Assembly (NCBI GenBank): GCA_032629725.1
Contig: JAFEVB010000022.1
Span: 1,922,001-1,986,000, forward strand
DNA from: Gremmenia infestans
Taxonomy: Eukaryota; Ascomycota; Leotiomycetes; Helotiales; Hamatocanthoscyphaceae
Reading direction: 5' to 3'
Length of the DNA stretch: 64,000 bases
Shown: positions 44,593-56,752 of the stretch, piece after piece
How positions within the stretch are numbered: the first letter of the stretch is position 1
Layout of the letters: each line of letters begins with the position of its first letter
Position numbers and translations under genes: made by a program
Notes under the pieces: model-generated
Databases searched by the model: none
Told to the model about the DNA's origin: nothing
What the model saw: the letters and a program-made list of their open reading frames with translations, nothing else

Positions 44593-45251
44593 ATTTGCAG
44601 TAAGGACAATAGAGAAATTGGTAGAGGAAACTGAGAGAATTATATATGGACGGAAAGGCAACATAGGACAGAAAAGAGAGATGCAAGGAAACAAGACCAT
44701 GATCAGACCATGATAAACGAAAGTAATGAAAACAGGCGAATTTGCGCGTGAGACCGGCCAAGTTTTCAAAACACTTTGCAGATCCCCAGTTCTAGGCAAT
44801 CCCAGAGGCGCCCTCGTAGTCCTGGCCAATAGGGATCCAGGGTGGAGGGAGGTTCAGTTTCGGTCACTTTGCTTACTACCCCGCAGTCTGCAGACACGCT
44901 TACTGTATTTCCAGGCATGCACAGGAGCTGTGTAGCTACTAGAATCGTGCTACTAATGAGAATGATGTGTGACTGATGAGTTTTCTGTAGTACAAAGTGA
45001 GTGGTGCTAGGATTTTGGGTTGGTACTAGTGGTAGAAATGTTGAAAACAATTTATTAGCAATCTTGATAAGATCAATGCCTGGATCGACTGCTGGATTGT
45101 ATATATAAGCCTGTGAAGGCAGGAATATCTTCGAGTATTAATGTCCTAACCTATAATTTTACAGATCTATGTCCTGATCAAATATCTCTTGGAATCGAGA
45201 TACGAAGAATAAGTCGGCTTGTTAAGGCCTTATTACAGCTTCAATTGATCT
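44593..45251. other. Intergenic
   Basis: Promoter side of the GMC gene and 3' flank of the DUF7726-type gene. No supported gene. Confidence 0.4.
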
Positions 45252-46190
45252 TCAACGGCGGCCAGTGAAGTGGTACTCACCATATCCATCTTGATATGGG
45301 TGCTCTCCTTCCATGCACCACACGTGGTCGCGACGCCTGGCAGTCTGAAAGCCATCTGGGTGTCGTATCTCCATTTCCTGCCTATGCTTGGATTTGGGCT
45401 TGCTATTCCTAATCCGCATCTTCTCGGAGAAAACGTAGCTGGCATAGAACACAGCGCTAGTGTTTCCTGCACTTGCACCCTTCTTGCTAAGGAAATCGTC
45501 TAGAACCTTCGATTGTATTTTCCTTCCGTCTGTGTATGTTTTTGCTATCTCGCGCAGGAAACCAGCCTGGGTGACCTGGGGCTCGCGAAGGTATGCCGAA
45601 ATCTTTCGAATCTCGTCGCAGGAATCATAAATTGGAATTGAGACGTCCGCCTCGACGTCGAGTTGGATGCCCGAGACATCGTTCTTTGTTGCTTCTTCCT
45701 CCTTTTTGACCTTCTTCTTTGGCATCTTGATTCCTTCGGTCTAGCGTTTTTTGAAGAAGCGGTACGCCGCGGGATATGTAGCAGTATTCATGCCGTTGTC
45801 AGGGCCATTCTTGCCCATGAAAGTATTCAAAGACTTTGCACTGACCCCAAGAGTTTTGTGAAGCTCACCAATCTTCATTTCGCCAGCACCAAGGAAGGCA
45901 CGTATTTTGCGTCGGACTTGGTCGCAATTCTGGGAGAAGATGTCGTCTCCATCACCTTCATCGCTGTCGAGTTCAATTGCTTTGCGTTTTGCGCGAAGCT
46001 AGGTACGAGGAGTCAGTTCAGTAAATGAGCAGGCAACCCGGTGGTGCACGCATACGGAAGCAGGTGCAGGCGCTGGCATTGGTGCAGGTGCCGTAGGTTT
46101 ATGTAGTCCAGAAACAGCATGTGGGACCGCGTTGAGAATTATGTTCCTATTGGCAGGACCTAATGGCTGCCTATATTGCTGGCTAGCCAA
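45252..46190 (-). pseudogene. Tandem DUF7726-type protein gene with an in-frame stop
   Basis: Exon 1 (46056 to about 46190, Pro/Ala-rich, 5' end uncertain because no ATG is in frame) and exon 2 (45252-45998, intron GTATGC...TAG) read through two copies of the fungal DUF7726 module. Copy 1 shows NCDQVRRKIRAFLGAGEMKI, then KSLNTFMGKNGP, then YPAAYRFFKKR. Copy 2 shows SCDEIRKISAYLREP, then VTQAGFLREIAKTY, then DDFLSKKGASAGNTS. A TAG at 45741-45743 lies in the linker between them, in the same frame; only six codons later is ATG 45725 (MPKKKVKKEEE). The second half could be made separately from that ATG. The family is fungal and possibly DNA-binding; function unknown. Confidence 0.65.
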
Positions 46191-46918
46191 GACATAATCG
46201 TAAGACGTGATATAAAGATCTGGTTGTTGGTTGGGTTAAATGGGGTGAGAAAGGCGCTCGCGTTGACGCGTCTGAAACGAAACAACACTAACTATTACTG
46301 GCGCCTTAACCCGTGATATTCTTTCACTATTATGTTGGAAAAATAAAGTTAAAGAGAAAGGTATAACGGGTAGTAAAGGCTACCACGTGCGATTTTTGCA
46401 AGATTAAAGGTATTCTAATAAGTTGGTCTTTCACCTGTCATGAAACAAGAGTTGTTTTTACGCAAGTTGAGGGGCTCACGTCTGACTAAAAGCAAAGATG
46501 ACTACCATTACAGCCTACAAACCGAGGAAGAATAAAATGACCATTCTGAAATAGCTATAATTAATCCGCTCACTATCTTTAGGCTCTATTATTTCGAGGA
46601 AACTATTATATACGTCGATAATAACCCTGAAGAAAGGTTTAGCGAGCCCCTGACTTCTGATATACGCATTGTGAACACTGCATCGGTTTTCCGCCTGGAT
46701 TAGCTTATGGATCAAACAAAGAAACAAACAAATCCACCTGAACCCTGAGTACTGTGCCTCCTATCAGGTGTTCTCGTGCTCTCGCGAGCCCCCATCTTCG
46801 GCCTAAGATACCGAGATTAAACGCCCCGCATGCACATACAGGCATTCTCGTATCATTATCTACGAGACCTCCCACTTGATGCCTTCCCTTCTAAGAAGAT
46901 ACAACAGAGTCTTTAACA
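46191..46918. promoter_or_regulatory. Divergent intergenic region upstream of LCB2
   Basis: About 730 bp, no supported gene. The LCB2 side ends in CT-rich leader. Confidence 0.35.
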
Positions 46919-49012
46919 ATGGCACCCCTAAGCTGGCTGACCGCAGCTGGCAGGGTTCGCAGATTCCTGGAAGTCAGCGCCATTACCACCTCGAACGTCT
47001 ATAAATGTTTAAACGGTCTTGAACAGTTAATGTTCGCACCTCCGGCATTCCTGGAAGAACCTTGGTACAACTGCTTTGACGACTCCGAGGATATTGAACC
47101 TGAAATGGTACAGGTCCCTGCATGGCAAGCCTACTCCTATGATGTTGCCGCCATCGCACAACCCCAGGAGGAAGCCGAGGAAGCCGAGGATAGACTAGAA
47201 CTTGAACTTGGTGACCTCCATACTCAAAATACCTTAGAGGACGGAGAACAACCAATTGATTCACAATTCGCTCCCATCGGGTCCCAATCTCACCGTTACA
47301 TCTCTGAGCACAAAGGCGGACCCCTCCCTCGATTACCCACAGACGAGCCAGCCTACTTCTACCTCCTAACTACCTACATTAGTTATATAATATTGATCGT
47401 TGTTGGGCAAACACGAGACTTTTTTGGAAAACGCTTCCACCCCGAGCAATACCGAGACTTCAAAGAACGAGATGGATACGCTGCATTAAACAGCGATTTT
47501 GACAACTTTTTTTTCCGCCGGTTGAAAGCTAGGATAGACGATTGTTTCATGAGACCGTACGGTTCTTCCCGTCCTGGCAATGTCTCGCGCTAATCCATCC
47601 CAGAATCACAGGTGTTCCGGGCCGTTATATCACACTCATGGACCGTGTTTCTCACGACTACAACGACACTTTTGAGTACACTGGCACCCACACTACAACA
47701 TTAAACCTAAGTTCCTACAACTACCTCGGGTTCGCCCAATCTTCCGGCCCTTGCGCAGATGATGTCCATGCATCCATCTCCGCTTATGGCATTTCTTCTA
47801 CATCTCCTCGACTTGAAGCTGGCACCTCGGATCTTACTCTGGAAGTAGAGCGCGAGATAGCAAGATTTGTTGGTAAGGAGGATGCGATGGTCTTTTCGAT
47901 GGGTTTCAGTACCAACGCTACCTCTTTCCCCGCTTTGGTGGGCCCAGGCTGCTTGATCATTTCAGACGAGTTGAATCATGCAAGTATCAGAGTCGGTGCG
48001 AAATTGAGTGGTGCAGTGATCAAAAGCTATGAACACAATGATATGAAGAGTCTGGAGACTCGCTTGAGGGAATCAATAAGTCAAGGACAACCAAAAAATC
48101 ACAAAATATGGAAGAAGATTTTGGTTGTATGTGAAGGTTTGTTCTCTATGGAAGGGACTATTGCGGATTTGCCTGGATTGTGTCGCTTGAGGAAAAAATA
48201 CAAGTTCTACCTGTTTGTTGATGAGGCACATTCGATTGGAGCGCTTGGGTAGGAAAACCTTTATCATTTTTGACTTTAGTAGTTGAATGACTTCCACCCC
48301 TAGTCCGCGTGGTAGAGGTATTTGTGACTACTTCAACATCGACCCTTCTGAGGTTGATATTCTCATGGGCACTCTCACCAAATCATTTGGTGCTAACGGT
48401 GGCTACGTGTCCGCCGATAAAGCAACCATTCAGAAACTCCGAGCTACCAACGCTGCGATGCATTATGGCGAATCTTCAGCTCCTCCTGTTCTCATGCAAA
48501 TCCTTTCTTCCCTTCGTCAAATCACATCTACGACTGCAGGTCTCGAACGCTTACAACGTATCACCTTTAACTCTCGATATCTGCGTCTCGGATTGAAGCG
48601 GTTGGGATTTATTGTTTACGGGCACGATGATTCTCCGGTGGTTCCAATGATGGTATATCACCCGGCAAAAGTGGCAGCGTTCTCTAGGGAAATGTTGCAG
48701 AGAGGGATTAGTGTCGTAATTGCGGGTTATCCAGCAACAACGATCTTGACTGCAAGAGTCAGGTTTTGCGTCAGTGCAGCGCACAACAAGGAGGATATGA
48801 ATCGGGTACTAAAGGCTTGCGATGAGATTGGAGACATATTGGATTTGAAGTACAGCACGGGGATAATGGGTGGCATTGAAACGCTGCCTGAAGGTATGTC
48901 ATTAACCGACTGGCAGGAAAACGATAATACTCGAAGTATTGTAGCACCGAGGTGGAAATTGGAGGATGTCCTTGCCTGTGGTGTGCAAGATGCAAAGCTT
49001 CAATTAAGGTAG
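46919..49012 (+). CDS. LCB2: Serine palmitoyltransferase subunit 2 (LCB2)
   Basis: Three exons (46919-47556, 47604-48248, 48304-49012) give 663 residues. An acidic N-terminus is followed by one membrane segment (YFYLLTTYISYIILIVVGQT, about 147-165), then the PLP fold type I core: LNLSSYNYLGFAQSSGPCAD, TSDLTLEVE, SDELNHASIRVG, FVDEAHSIGALG, and the PLP Lys in GTLTKSFGANGGYV (K454). It condenses serine with palmitoyl-CoA, the first step of sphingolipid synthesis, with LCB1 on the ER. Junctions fall in conserved blocks (RP|ITGVPG and GALG|PRGRG). Some usually conserved spots look altered (ASIRVG for ASIRFG; ATTILTAR where I recall ATPLxxSR), so a paralogue is possible. An ABCC transporter follows on the same strand. 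Confidence 0.93.
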
Positions 49013-49476
49013 AGGGACAGGAGCAAGAGGGCGCTGACCACATATTATTGGATGATGACTACACGTATACTATAATACTCTTACGACTACATAATATAAC
49101 GAACTTGATGCAACGGGCATACTCCCCTCCACTTCCCTCCTTGCCTTGCCCTGTAGCATAAAGTGGTACATGGGCCTAGTCACGTGTGTGCAGCAACATA
49201 TGTATTTCCGAGCCACGAGCGCAAACACGTATATATTTCAGGCAAACAGGCAAACAGCCAACCAGGAGTACATGATATACTGAAACGGCTACCTAGACAG
49301 AAAGATGAGATAAGCACGTGATCTCAACGCTTTCCCTCTTTAGACCTACCTTACCTTACCTCGCGTGATGCTTCTGCCTGCTGGTACCCGCCGCGTATCT
49401 CGACCTCGTCTATAAAATAGATACTGTATCACTTCATACCGTGATCAGTTTTTATTAGAGTCAACATCAAAGTCTG
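49013..49476. promoter_or_regulatory. Region between LCB2 and the ABC transporter
   Basis: About 460 bp, no gene. It includes a TATAAAATA box (about 49411-49419) about 60 bp before the transporter ATG. Confidence 0.45.
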
Positions 49477-52400
49477 ATGGACTATCCACTTCAACTGCTG
49501 CCGTATGCAGTCCCCATCGTGGTCGCCATTCTTACCATCCCCTCTATATGGCGATTCGCCAGAAACATCCGTCGCGGAAAAGATTCCAGCCCAGGCGAAA
49601 TATATGAGGATAAAGATGGAGTGGCTTCAAAAGAGACCGTCAGCGCCTTCTCTGCTAGAAAACAAATCATTGTGATCTCTCTTGCCGTTGGGCTTGGATT
49701 GGCTGCTTCATTTGCCTTTGCAGTCTTCGCCACTGCGTCCCCATCTTCGACCTTCGACGACGTGACACAGCCATGGCTCCTATTTGGTTCAGGGGTATTT
49801 ATTTGCTGTAATCCTCTGTTATGGATCGCGATCTAATCGAAATGATAGGTTTTCACCCTCATACAGGTTGTGCTTGTTTCCAGAGAGATCCGGCCTATAT
49901 CCCGATATGAGCTCGGAGTATACAGTTCAATCTCGCTATTTCTTCTGACTATCCTTGCTGCTTCTGTATTATCGACAGATATTCCCCATGGTTATGGGCG
50001 TATTCCTTTCATCTGCGCGCTGACAATTCAGCTTTTGTCGTCGATTGTGGCGGGCATCACATTTTTGTTCATCAAAAGACGACCAGATGTTTTCGCTCCA
50101 AATGGCAAGGTTGTCGAACGTCAATTTCAAAGCTCAATTTGGGCCAGATATTCGTATAATTGGAGTTCTGATATTCTGGATCTTGCTGCCACAAAACTGA
50201 TTGATTTGTCGGATTTGCCAGCCATGGATGCCCATGTTAGGGCGCGGGAGGCAAAGCAGCATTTTCGCACAATATCCCCAGACTCAACAGTTACGCTGTG
50301 GCGTCAGATCTTCTGGGTCTTCCGATGGAAACTTGTCTTCCAATGGATATTGGTTATTTTTTCGTCAATCATGGATTCTGCCCCACAATTTGCTACTCTC
50401 AAACTTTTACAATACCTTGAGAGACGTCAAAAATCAGGTGTCGTGGACCCAAAGGCCTGGTTATGTGTCGGCTTTCTCCTCGTCGCGACAATGGCGGGAA
50501 ATATTGTTGACTATCGTGTCAGCTGGTTGATGTGGTCCGACCTTGGAGTTCCCATCCGTTCAACACTAACTGCCCTCATTTTCGAGAAAATGATGAAAGT
50601 GAAAGACTGCAAGGAGCCCCCCAAGATGCCAGAAGGAGAAAAAAGCAATAGTGATGATGCAACAAAACCTAGTAACGGCGCGAAAGCTGTCGCCTCCGAA
50701 CAACCCACAAACGAGGCTACCAAAAAGGAAGCAGAGAAGAAGAAAAAGGCAGAGCAAAGTCAACAGGATGTTATCAATATGTTTGCGGTTGATACCAACC
50801 AGGTCGGCGTATTTGGAGCCATCAATCAGTTTTATGTTATGTTTACTTCGAAATTCGTCGTCTCTATTGTTTTCTTGTGGCTCCTCGTTGGATGGGAGAG
50901 TCTAGGAGCTGGCATGCTTGCCATTATTCTTTTCTTCCCTGTCAACAAATGGCTTGCGGGACGATACGGCTCATACCAGAAATTACTGATGAAGGCACGG
51001 GACAAGAAAACAAAAATATTATCTGAAGCGCTTCGGGGAATTAGACAAATCAAGTTTTCGGGAATGGAGCCGCAGTGGTTTGACAAGATCAATGGCGTTC
51101 GTGAGGAGGAGCTCGTGATACTTTGGCAGACAAAGTTGAATAACCTATACATGAGCTTTGGTGGAGACATCGCCCCGATATTCTTGACAATATTTGCTCT
51201 GGCTACATATTCTTATATTCACGGAGACTTGTTGCCCTCAATTGCTTTCACTGCTCTTAGTGTCTTCGGACAATTGGAGGGTATTCTCGGCATGGTGCCT
51301 TTTCTTTTCATTATGGGTATCAATGCCAAGGTCTCGTGCGACCGGATTGACGCATACTTGAAGTCTGCCGAGAAACCTGAGAAATGTCAGCCAGGAGACC
51401 TAATTTCTTTCCAGAACGTATCGGTCAGTTTCCCGTCAAAGGCCAGCATTGAGAACGAGGACGAAGAAACATCGATAGAGCGGGAGAACAGATTCGTACT
51501 CCGGGACATCAATTTGGAGTTCCCTGCAAACGGTTTGAGTGTTATTTCAGGTCCTACGGGAGCGGGAAAATCGTTGCTTCTTGCTGCTATTCTTGGAGAA
51601 GTTGATCTTTTGGCAGGCAGAATTACAGTCCCTCGTCCACCACCGATTGATGAGAGGTTCGACAGTAAAGCCACTGCTGAGAACTGGTTGCTCCCATCAG
51701 CAATGGCATTTGTTTCCCAGACACCATGGATTGAGAATGCCAGCATCAAAGATAATATCCTATTCGGACTTCCATACGAAGAGACACGATACGATAAAGT
51801 TGTTTCAGCTTGCGCTCTAGTGCAAGACCTTGAAATGCTTGATGATGGTGACTTGACGGAAGTTGGAGCACAAGGCATTAGTCTCAGTGGAGGCCAGAAA
51901 TGGCGTTTGACTCTCGCTCGAGCTTTCTACTCACGAGCTGGAATACTCATTCTCGACGATGTCTTTTCTGCCCTTGACACTCATGTTGGCAAACATATTT
52001 ACGAAAATGCTCTAATGGGAGAGCTGTCTGAAGGGAGAACTAGAATTCTCGTCACGCACCATGTTGCGCTATGTCTCCCAAGAGCGGAATATGTGGTACA
52101 CCTGACTGCTGAAGGCGGCTTTGATTACGCTGGACTCGTGAAGGACGCCCGAGAGACTGGTACATTTGAGACTATACTTAAAGTAAGTGTCTTTAACTAT
52201 TCCAATTACGGTCTCACTAACGCTCCGTAGGATGAAGCTGTAGAGCAAGCAGAGGACGATCTTGCCAAACACCAGGAGGAGTCCGCCGAGACCAATCACG
52301 AGACGAATGGCACAGCGACCAAAAAGCCGGTTCATACGCCCAAAAAGCTTGTTGAGGATGAGAAACGTGAGACTGGACAGGTCAAACGCAGCGTCTACTT

Positions 52401-54512
52401 TGCATATCTTGGGGCAACTGGAGGGATACCGTTCTGGGTGTTCATATTCATCTTTTATGTCATCGCCCAGGCCTTGACATTAACCCGTTCATATTGGATT
52501 AAAATATGGACATCAAGTTATGAGCATAATGATCACGTGGCGCAATGGGCAAACTCATATGGCTCACCAGCAACCATGCAAGGCGCATCTGTCCCGTCAG
52601 TTGGGATCGTTGCAGGCGTCCCGGGTATCTTTGACGCCTTTTCAGCTTTCAACTTCATCCCAAGGAGTGCCATGCCTGAGACCCCCCGATACCTTGCAAG
52701 ATCTGCGAGTCCTCAAACACCTTTATCGGTTCAAGGCGGTACAACATCAGGTTTATCAACAGCCGCTCTTCCAATCAAAGTTGAACATCGAACGTTGGGC
52801 TTTTATCTTGCAGGTTATGTCATCATATCATTGGTCTCTACCGTGGTCGATATCGGGCGGTATTATTTTGTCTACCGAGGATCCCTGAGAGCTTCACGAG
52901 ATGTTTTTCAAAAGATGGCGTTTCGGATACTGCGAACCCCCTTGAGATGGTTAGATACTGTGCCAACAGGACGGATTCTAAATCGGTTCACAGCAGACTT
53001 CCAGGCAATGGATACTCAACTTTCTAGCAACTTTGCACAGCTTAGTGCGTCAGTCCTCTCAATTATCGGCATCATGGTCGCCGCTGTTGTTGTATCGCCA
53101 TACATAATTATCCTCGCTCTTCTGCTTCTTGTAATATGTGGCCAGATCGCGCTTCGGTATATTCGTGGAGCTCGCTCTATTAAGCGTCTTGAATCGATCC
53201 AGAAATCTCCCATGATCTCCCATTTCAGCGCATCTCTCGAAGGACTCAGTACGATCCGAGCCTTTGATAACACCAGAGTTTTCGAATCAAAAATGTATGA
53301 ACTCATTGACTCATTTACAACCGCATCGTGGCATAATTATTTGTTCAGCGCTTGGGTTGGCTTCCGCATGGCCATGGTTGGATCGCTCTTCTCTACCTGC
53401 GTCGCTGCCTTTATTGTTTCAACAAACGGGGTTGATGCGTCTCTGGCAGGATTTGCTCTTGCCTTTGCTTTGTCGTTTCGTCGAACGGTTAATCAAAGTC
53501 TCCGTCTTATTGCTTCCACCGAATTGGATATGAACGCTGCTGAGCGTATTTTCGAGTACTCGAATATCGAAATAGAAGATCAAGGAGGTGCCGATGTTCG
53601 CGCTTCTTGGCCAGAAGAAGGTGATCTAGTTGTCAAGGACCTAGAGGTTGGCTATGCAGATGGTCTGCCATCAATTTTAAAGGGGTTAAGTTTCCACGCA
53701 GAGATGAATCAACGAGTTGGCATTGTTGGACGAACAGGAGCAGGTAAGTCTGGCAGTCAGTCCCAATCAATACTCCACTAACAACACAAGGAAAATCCAC
53801 ATTATCATTAGCACTATTCCGCTTTCTCGCTGCCCGCAACGGAAGCATCTCTATCGACGGCATCGATATCTCCACTATCAAGCTCCATGACCTACGTACC
53901 CGCCTAGCAGTTATCCCTCAAGACCCTGTTCTTTTCTCAGGCACCATCCGCTCGAATCTTGACCCCTTTGATGAGTTCAGTGATTTTGACCTCAAGGAAG
54001 CCTTGAAGAAAGTCCATCTCATCCCCTCTGCCAACAATACACCCGTGCCAGAGCTTTCAGTCCCGGAGACATCGGTAGAGGGAAGCAGCAGTTCTTCCAC
54101 CACAGCGGCAGAGCCTGTGCTGGAGAATCGCAACATCTTCCTGAACCTCTCGTCGCCCATATCCTCGGGCGGAGAAAACCTCTCTCAAGGACAAAAGCAA
54201 CTCCTGTGTCTAGCTCGTGCCATTCTCTCACATCCGAAAATCCTACTTCTCGACGAAGCCACAAGCGCTGTTGATAAAGACACTGACACTCTCATTCAAC
54301 GCAGCATCCGAGAAGAGTTTTCCAATACAACATTACTTGTCATCGCGCATCGACTGAGCACAGTAATGGATTTTGACAAGATTCTCGTAATGAACGACGG
54401 GGTGGCTGCTGAATTTGGCAGCGCGAGAGAGTTGCTTCAGGTGGATGGGGGGGTTTTCAAGACGATGGTTGCGGAGAGTGGGGAGAGCGAAGATTTGGAG
54501 AAGATGATATAA
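49477..54512 (+). CDS. ABCC-type (MRP/YOR1-like) ABC transporter
   Basis: Four exons (49477-49794, 49849-52182, 52231-53743, 53791-54512) give 1,628 residues. The order is an N-terminal extra membrane block, then TMD1, NBD1, TMD2, NBD2, as in the multidrug-resistance-associated class. NBD1: Walker A GPTGAGKS (674), signature LSGGQ (785), Walker B LILDDVFSALD. NBD2: Walker A GRTGAGKS (1384, split by intron 3), signature LSQGQ (1519), Walker B ILLLDEATSAVD. NBD1 lacks the usual Glu after Walker B (Asp here), giving the asymmetric sites usual in ABCC. A Lys/Glu-rich insert lies in TMD1 (about 50590-50760). It pumps organic anions, conjugates or drugs across the plasma or vacuolar membrane; its substrate here is unknown. 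Confidence 0.93.
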
Positions 54513-54700
54513 AGCTTGTTGCATTGTCTAAAAATATGTATTTTTCAAGTATATCTTTGGTATTGCATAAAAAGTTGGACGGATAGACAGTTGGGAGCAA
54601 ATGTTTGAGTACATAGAAGCTTCGAACTGTAAAATGTGTATACTCTTTTTTCTACCCTGCAGGTCTATTTGAGTTTACCTGATATGAGAGCCAAAGAATA

Positions 54701-56303
54701 TCAAAACTCGATCAAGACGCTTGAGTTGCGTCGCGGGGTTCTTTCATAGTGAAAGGCAATCCCAACAGATGGCGTCTGCTCAATCAAATCGGAAAGCCAT
54801 TGCGGCAGAGCCCCCTTGCTGATCTCAGAGTCCTCACTACACCATCCACGCAGTTGGACTTCCTTCAAATTTGGAAGCTTGTCTCTTTCACCTACAAGGC
54901 CGTTGAAAAGCTTCTGGCAGTCAACCTTCCAATGGGCATAATGTGCAACTGGAGGCAGGAGCAGTTTGAGAGTGCAAACTGTAGGCGGGAGTATATCAAC
55001 AAGGCGTACAGTAATAACTCCATCGCTATAGTCGATGGGATACCTATCAATGCGATCGTCGATGCTCGGGTCAGCGAGGTCGCCCTGCCCACATTCAGCG
55101 TCGCCTAAGAGCAACGTAGCATCCAACTCCAAGTCTCTCAACCGCCCCATGCCTTTGAAAGTGCTTATAGCCGAATCAGTGCCCGCTTCAAAGTTGGCGA
55201 GTGATAGTACTTCCAACGTCTTTGCCGCAGGGGACTTTCTCAACGCAGCCATAAACGCCCCGCGGTCCCACCTAAACGTGGCCCCGTTTCCAAAAGCACC
55301 GTGGCTATATCTAAAGGCCTTTAGATTTTGCAATGGTTCCATGAACCTTGCGATTTGCGTGGCGCTTATACCAGTGTTTGTGAACTCGATTTTCTCGAGG
55401 TGGATGGCCGGGAGTCTCCCCAACGCCATGTGAAATCGTGACCATGATCAGCCTCCAACTGGTTCACGACGATTTTCCGCATAGATGGTAAAGCGAGGAA
55501 TGGGGCGAGGATTTGCAAAGGGGTCCCGGATTGTTCATGGCTGTTCCACGACTCGATGACAGCTAATCTGGAGAGTGGGACGTTTGGTTGTCTTTGGACA
55601 CGGGGATCACAGAACATGTACACCACACGATCGATGTTGAAGCTATGGTTGATGGAGCTATGTTTTGTAATGAGTAAATATGTATTATATGAACAAACGC
55701 AAAAAGAAACTTAACTGTCATCAGGATCGTTTCTTGCCAGGTATCCCTATTCGCGCGACAATTTCAAATGCGTGACATGCGTGAGCAATGTCAAGAGAAA
55801 GACGAATGAGAAATCAATCTCATCCTCGTCGCCGAGAACCGCTTCATGTCATGCATCAATGTCTTGCTCTGCTTCACGCATGATATGAGAATCGTTGAGC
55901 ATTTCTCTCAGCGCGCCATTTTTCCTCAACTCTTCTTTCGCAGCCTCCCATCGGTCTTTGTGCTCCTCCCAAGGATATACTGGGGGATCGAGGGATTCTT
56001 TCGAATTGCACACAACAACTCGATCGGATGAATGTGAGGAACATCGTTTTCGTTGTGAAATATTCGCCATCTCTCATATTTTCGTTTGAGGTTGATGTGT
56101 TCTTGTAAAAGGCCACTTGATTTTGTGACTTCGTAGATAGCTTTGCATGTGAGGACGAAGTTGTCTAAATCTTCAGGCTGCGTAAGAGATGCGATATCCC
56201 AAACCAGCTTGAGTGGGAGATCCAAAAGCTTCACAGTCCACTGGATAGGGGTTATGTGCATAGCTTTTTTGGGTGGTGATGGTGGGACTGGAGTTATCTG
56301 CAT
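54701..56303 (-). pseudogene. F-box/LRR-like protein, multiply disrupted
   Basis: The N-terminus (ATG 56303) carries an F-box-like segment (LLDLPLKLVWDIASLTQPEDL, about residues 27-48) followed by FVLTCKAIYEV. Later pieces read like the leucine-rich repeat body of this large fungal family: LTLLTHVTHLKLS, then LPSMRKIVVNQLE, then LEKIEFTNTGISATQIARF, then LRDLELDATLL. The pieces are in different frames or separated by stops: a frameshift near 55990-56010, TGA at 55849-55851, TAG at 55747-55749, an unclear intron near 55650-55720, and a frameshift near 55420-55435. Both stops fall where Trp would fit (TGG to TGA or TAG). Such F-box proteins normally pick targets for SCF ubiquitin ligases. Confidence 0.65.
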
Positions 56304-56752
56304 CGTAGATAATGAAAAGCTCCATGCCTATACATACTCAGACCAAGTACCACCAGCTTACAGATAATATATATTTCCAAATCCGGGTAACAATGACTAG
56401 AAGATCACAGTCATGCAGGGCGAAATTTGAGGTAGCTTGCGGCTGAAAGCCTGTAACAGGCCACCTCAGAATGACTACTCGTACCTGAATTAGGTAGTGG
56501 GGGTGGGTTAAGCCTCAGCCTATCAGCACTGAAAACCCCGCTATCGTCTGAGAGGGAGCCACGGAATCCTGAAGCATTTGAATAGTTGTTGCAAGGAGAG
56601 GGCACACCACCTTGTATTTTGTCAGGTCTTTTATTTCTCCAGTTCTTGCATTTTGTATACTTAATCTGCTTCTATATTCTACACCCAGACTCTAGTTTCT
56701 TTCTATTCTTTATGGTCTACCATAAGGGGTAGTTTGTACAGGTTCTGAACAA
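56304..56752. other. Intergenic
   Basis: AT-rich, no supported gene; 3' flank of the bestrophin-like gene and 5' flank of the F-box pseudogene. Confidence 0.4.

Noticed and set aside
44766..45050. 94-codon minus-strand frame upstream of the GMC gene
   Set aside because: No homology-like pattern; lies in promoter-type sequence.
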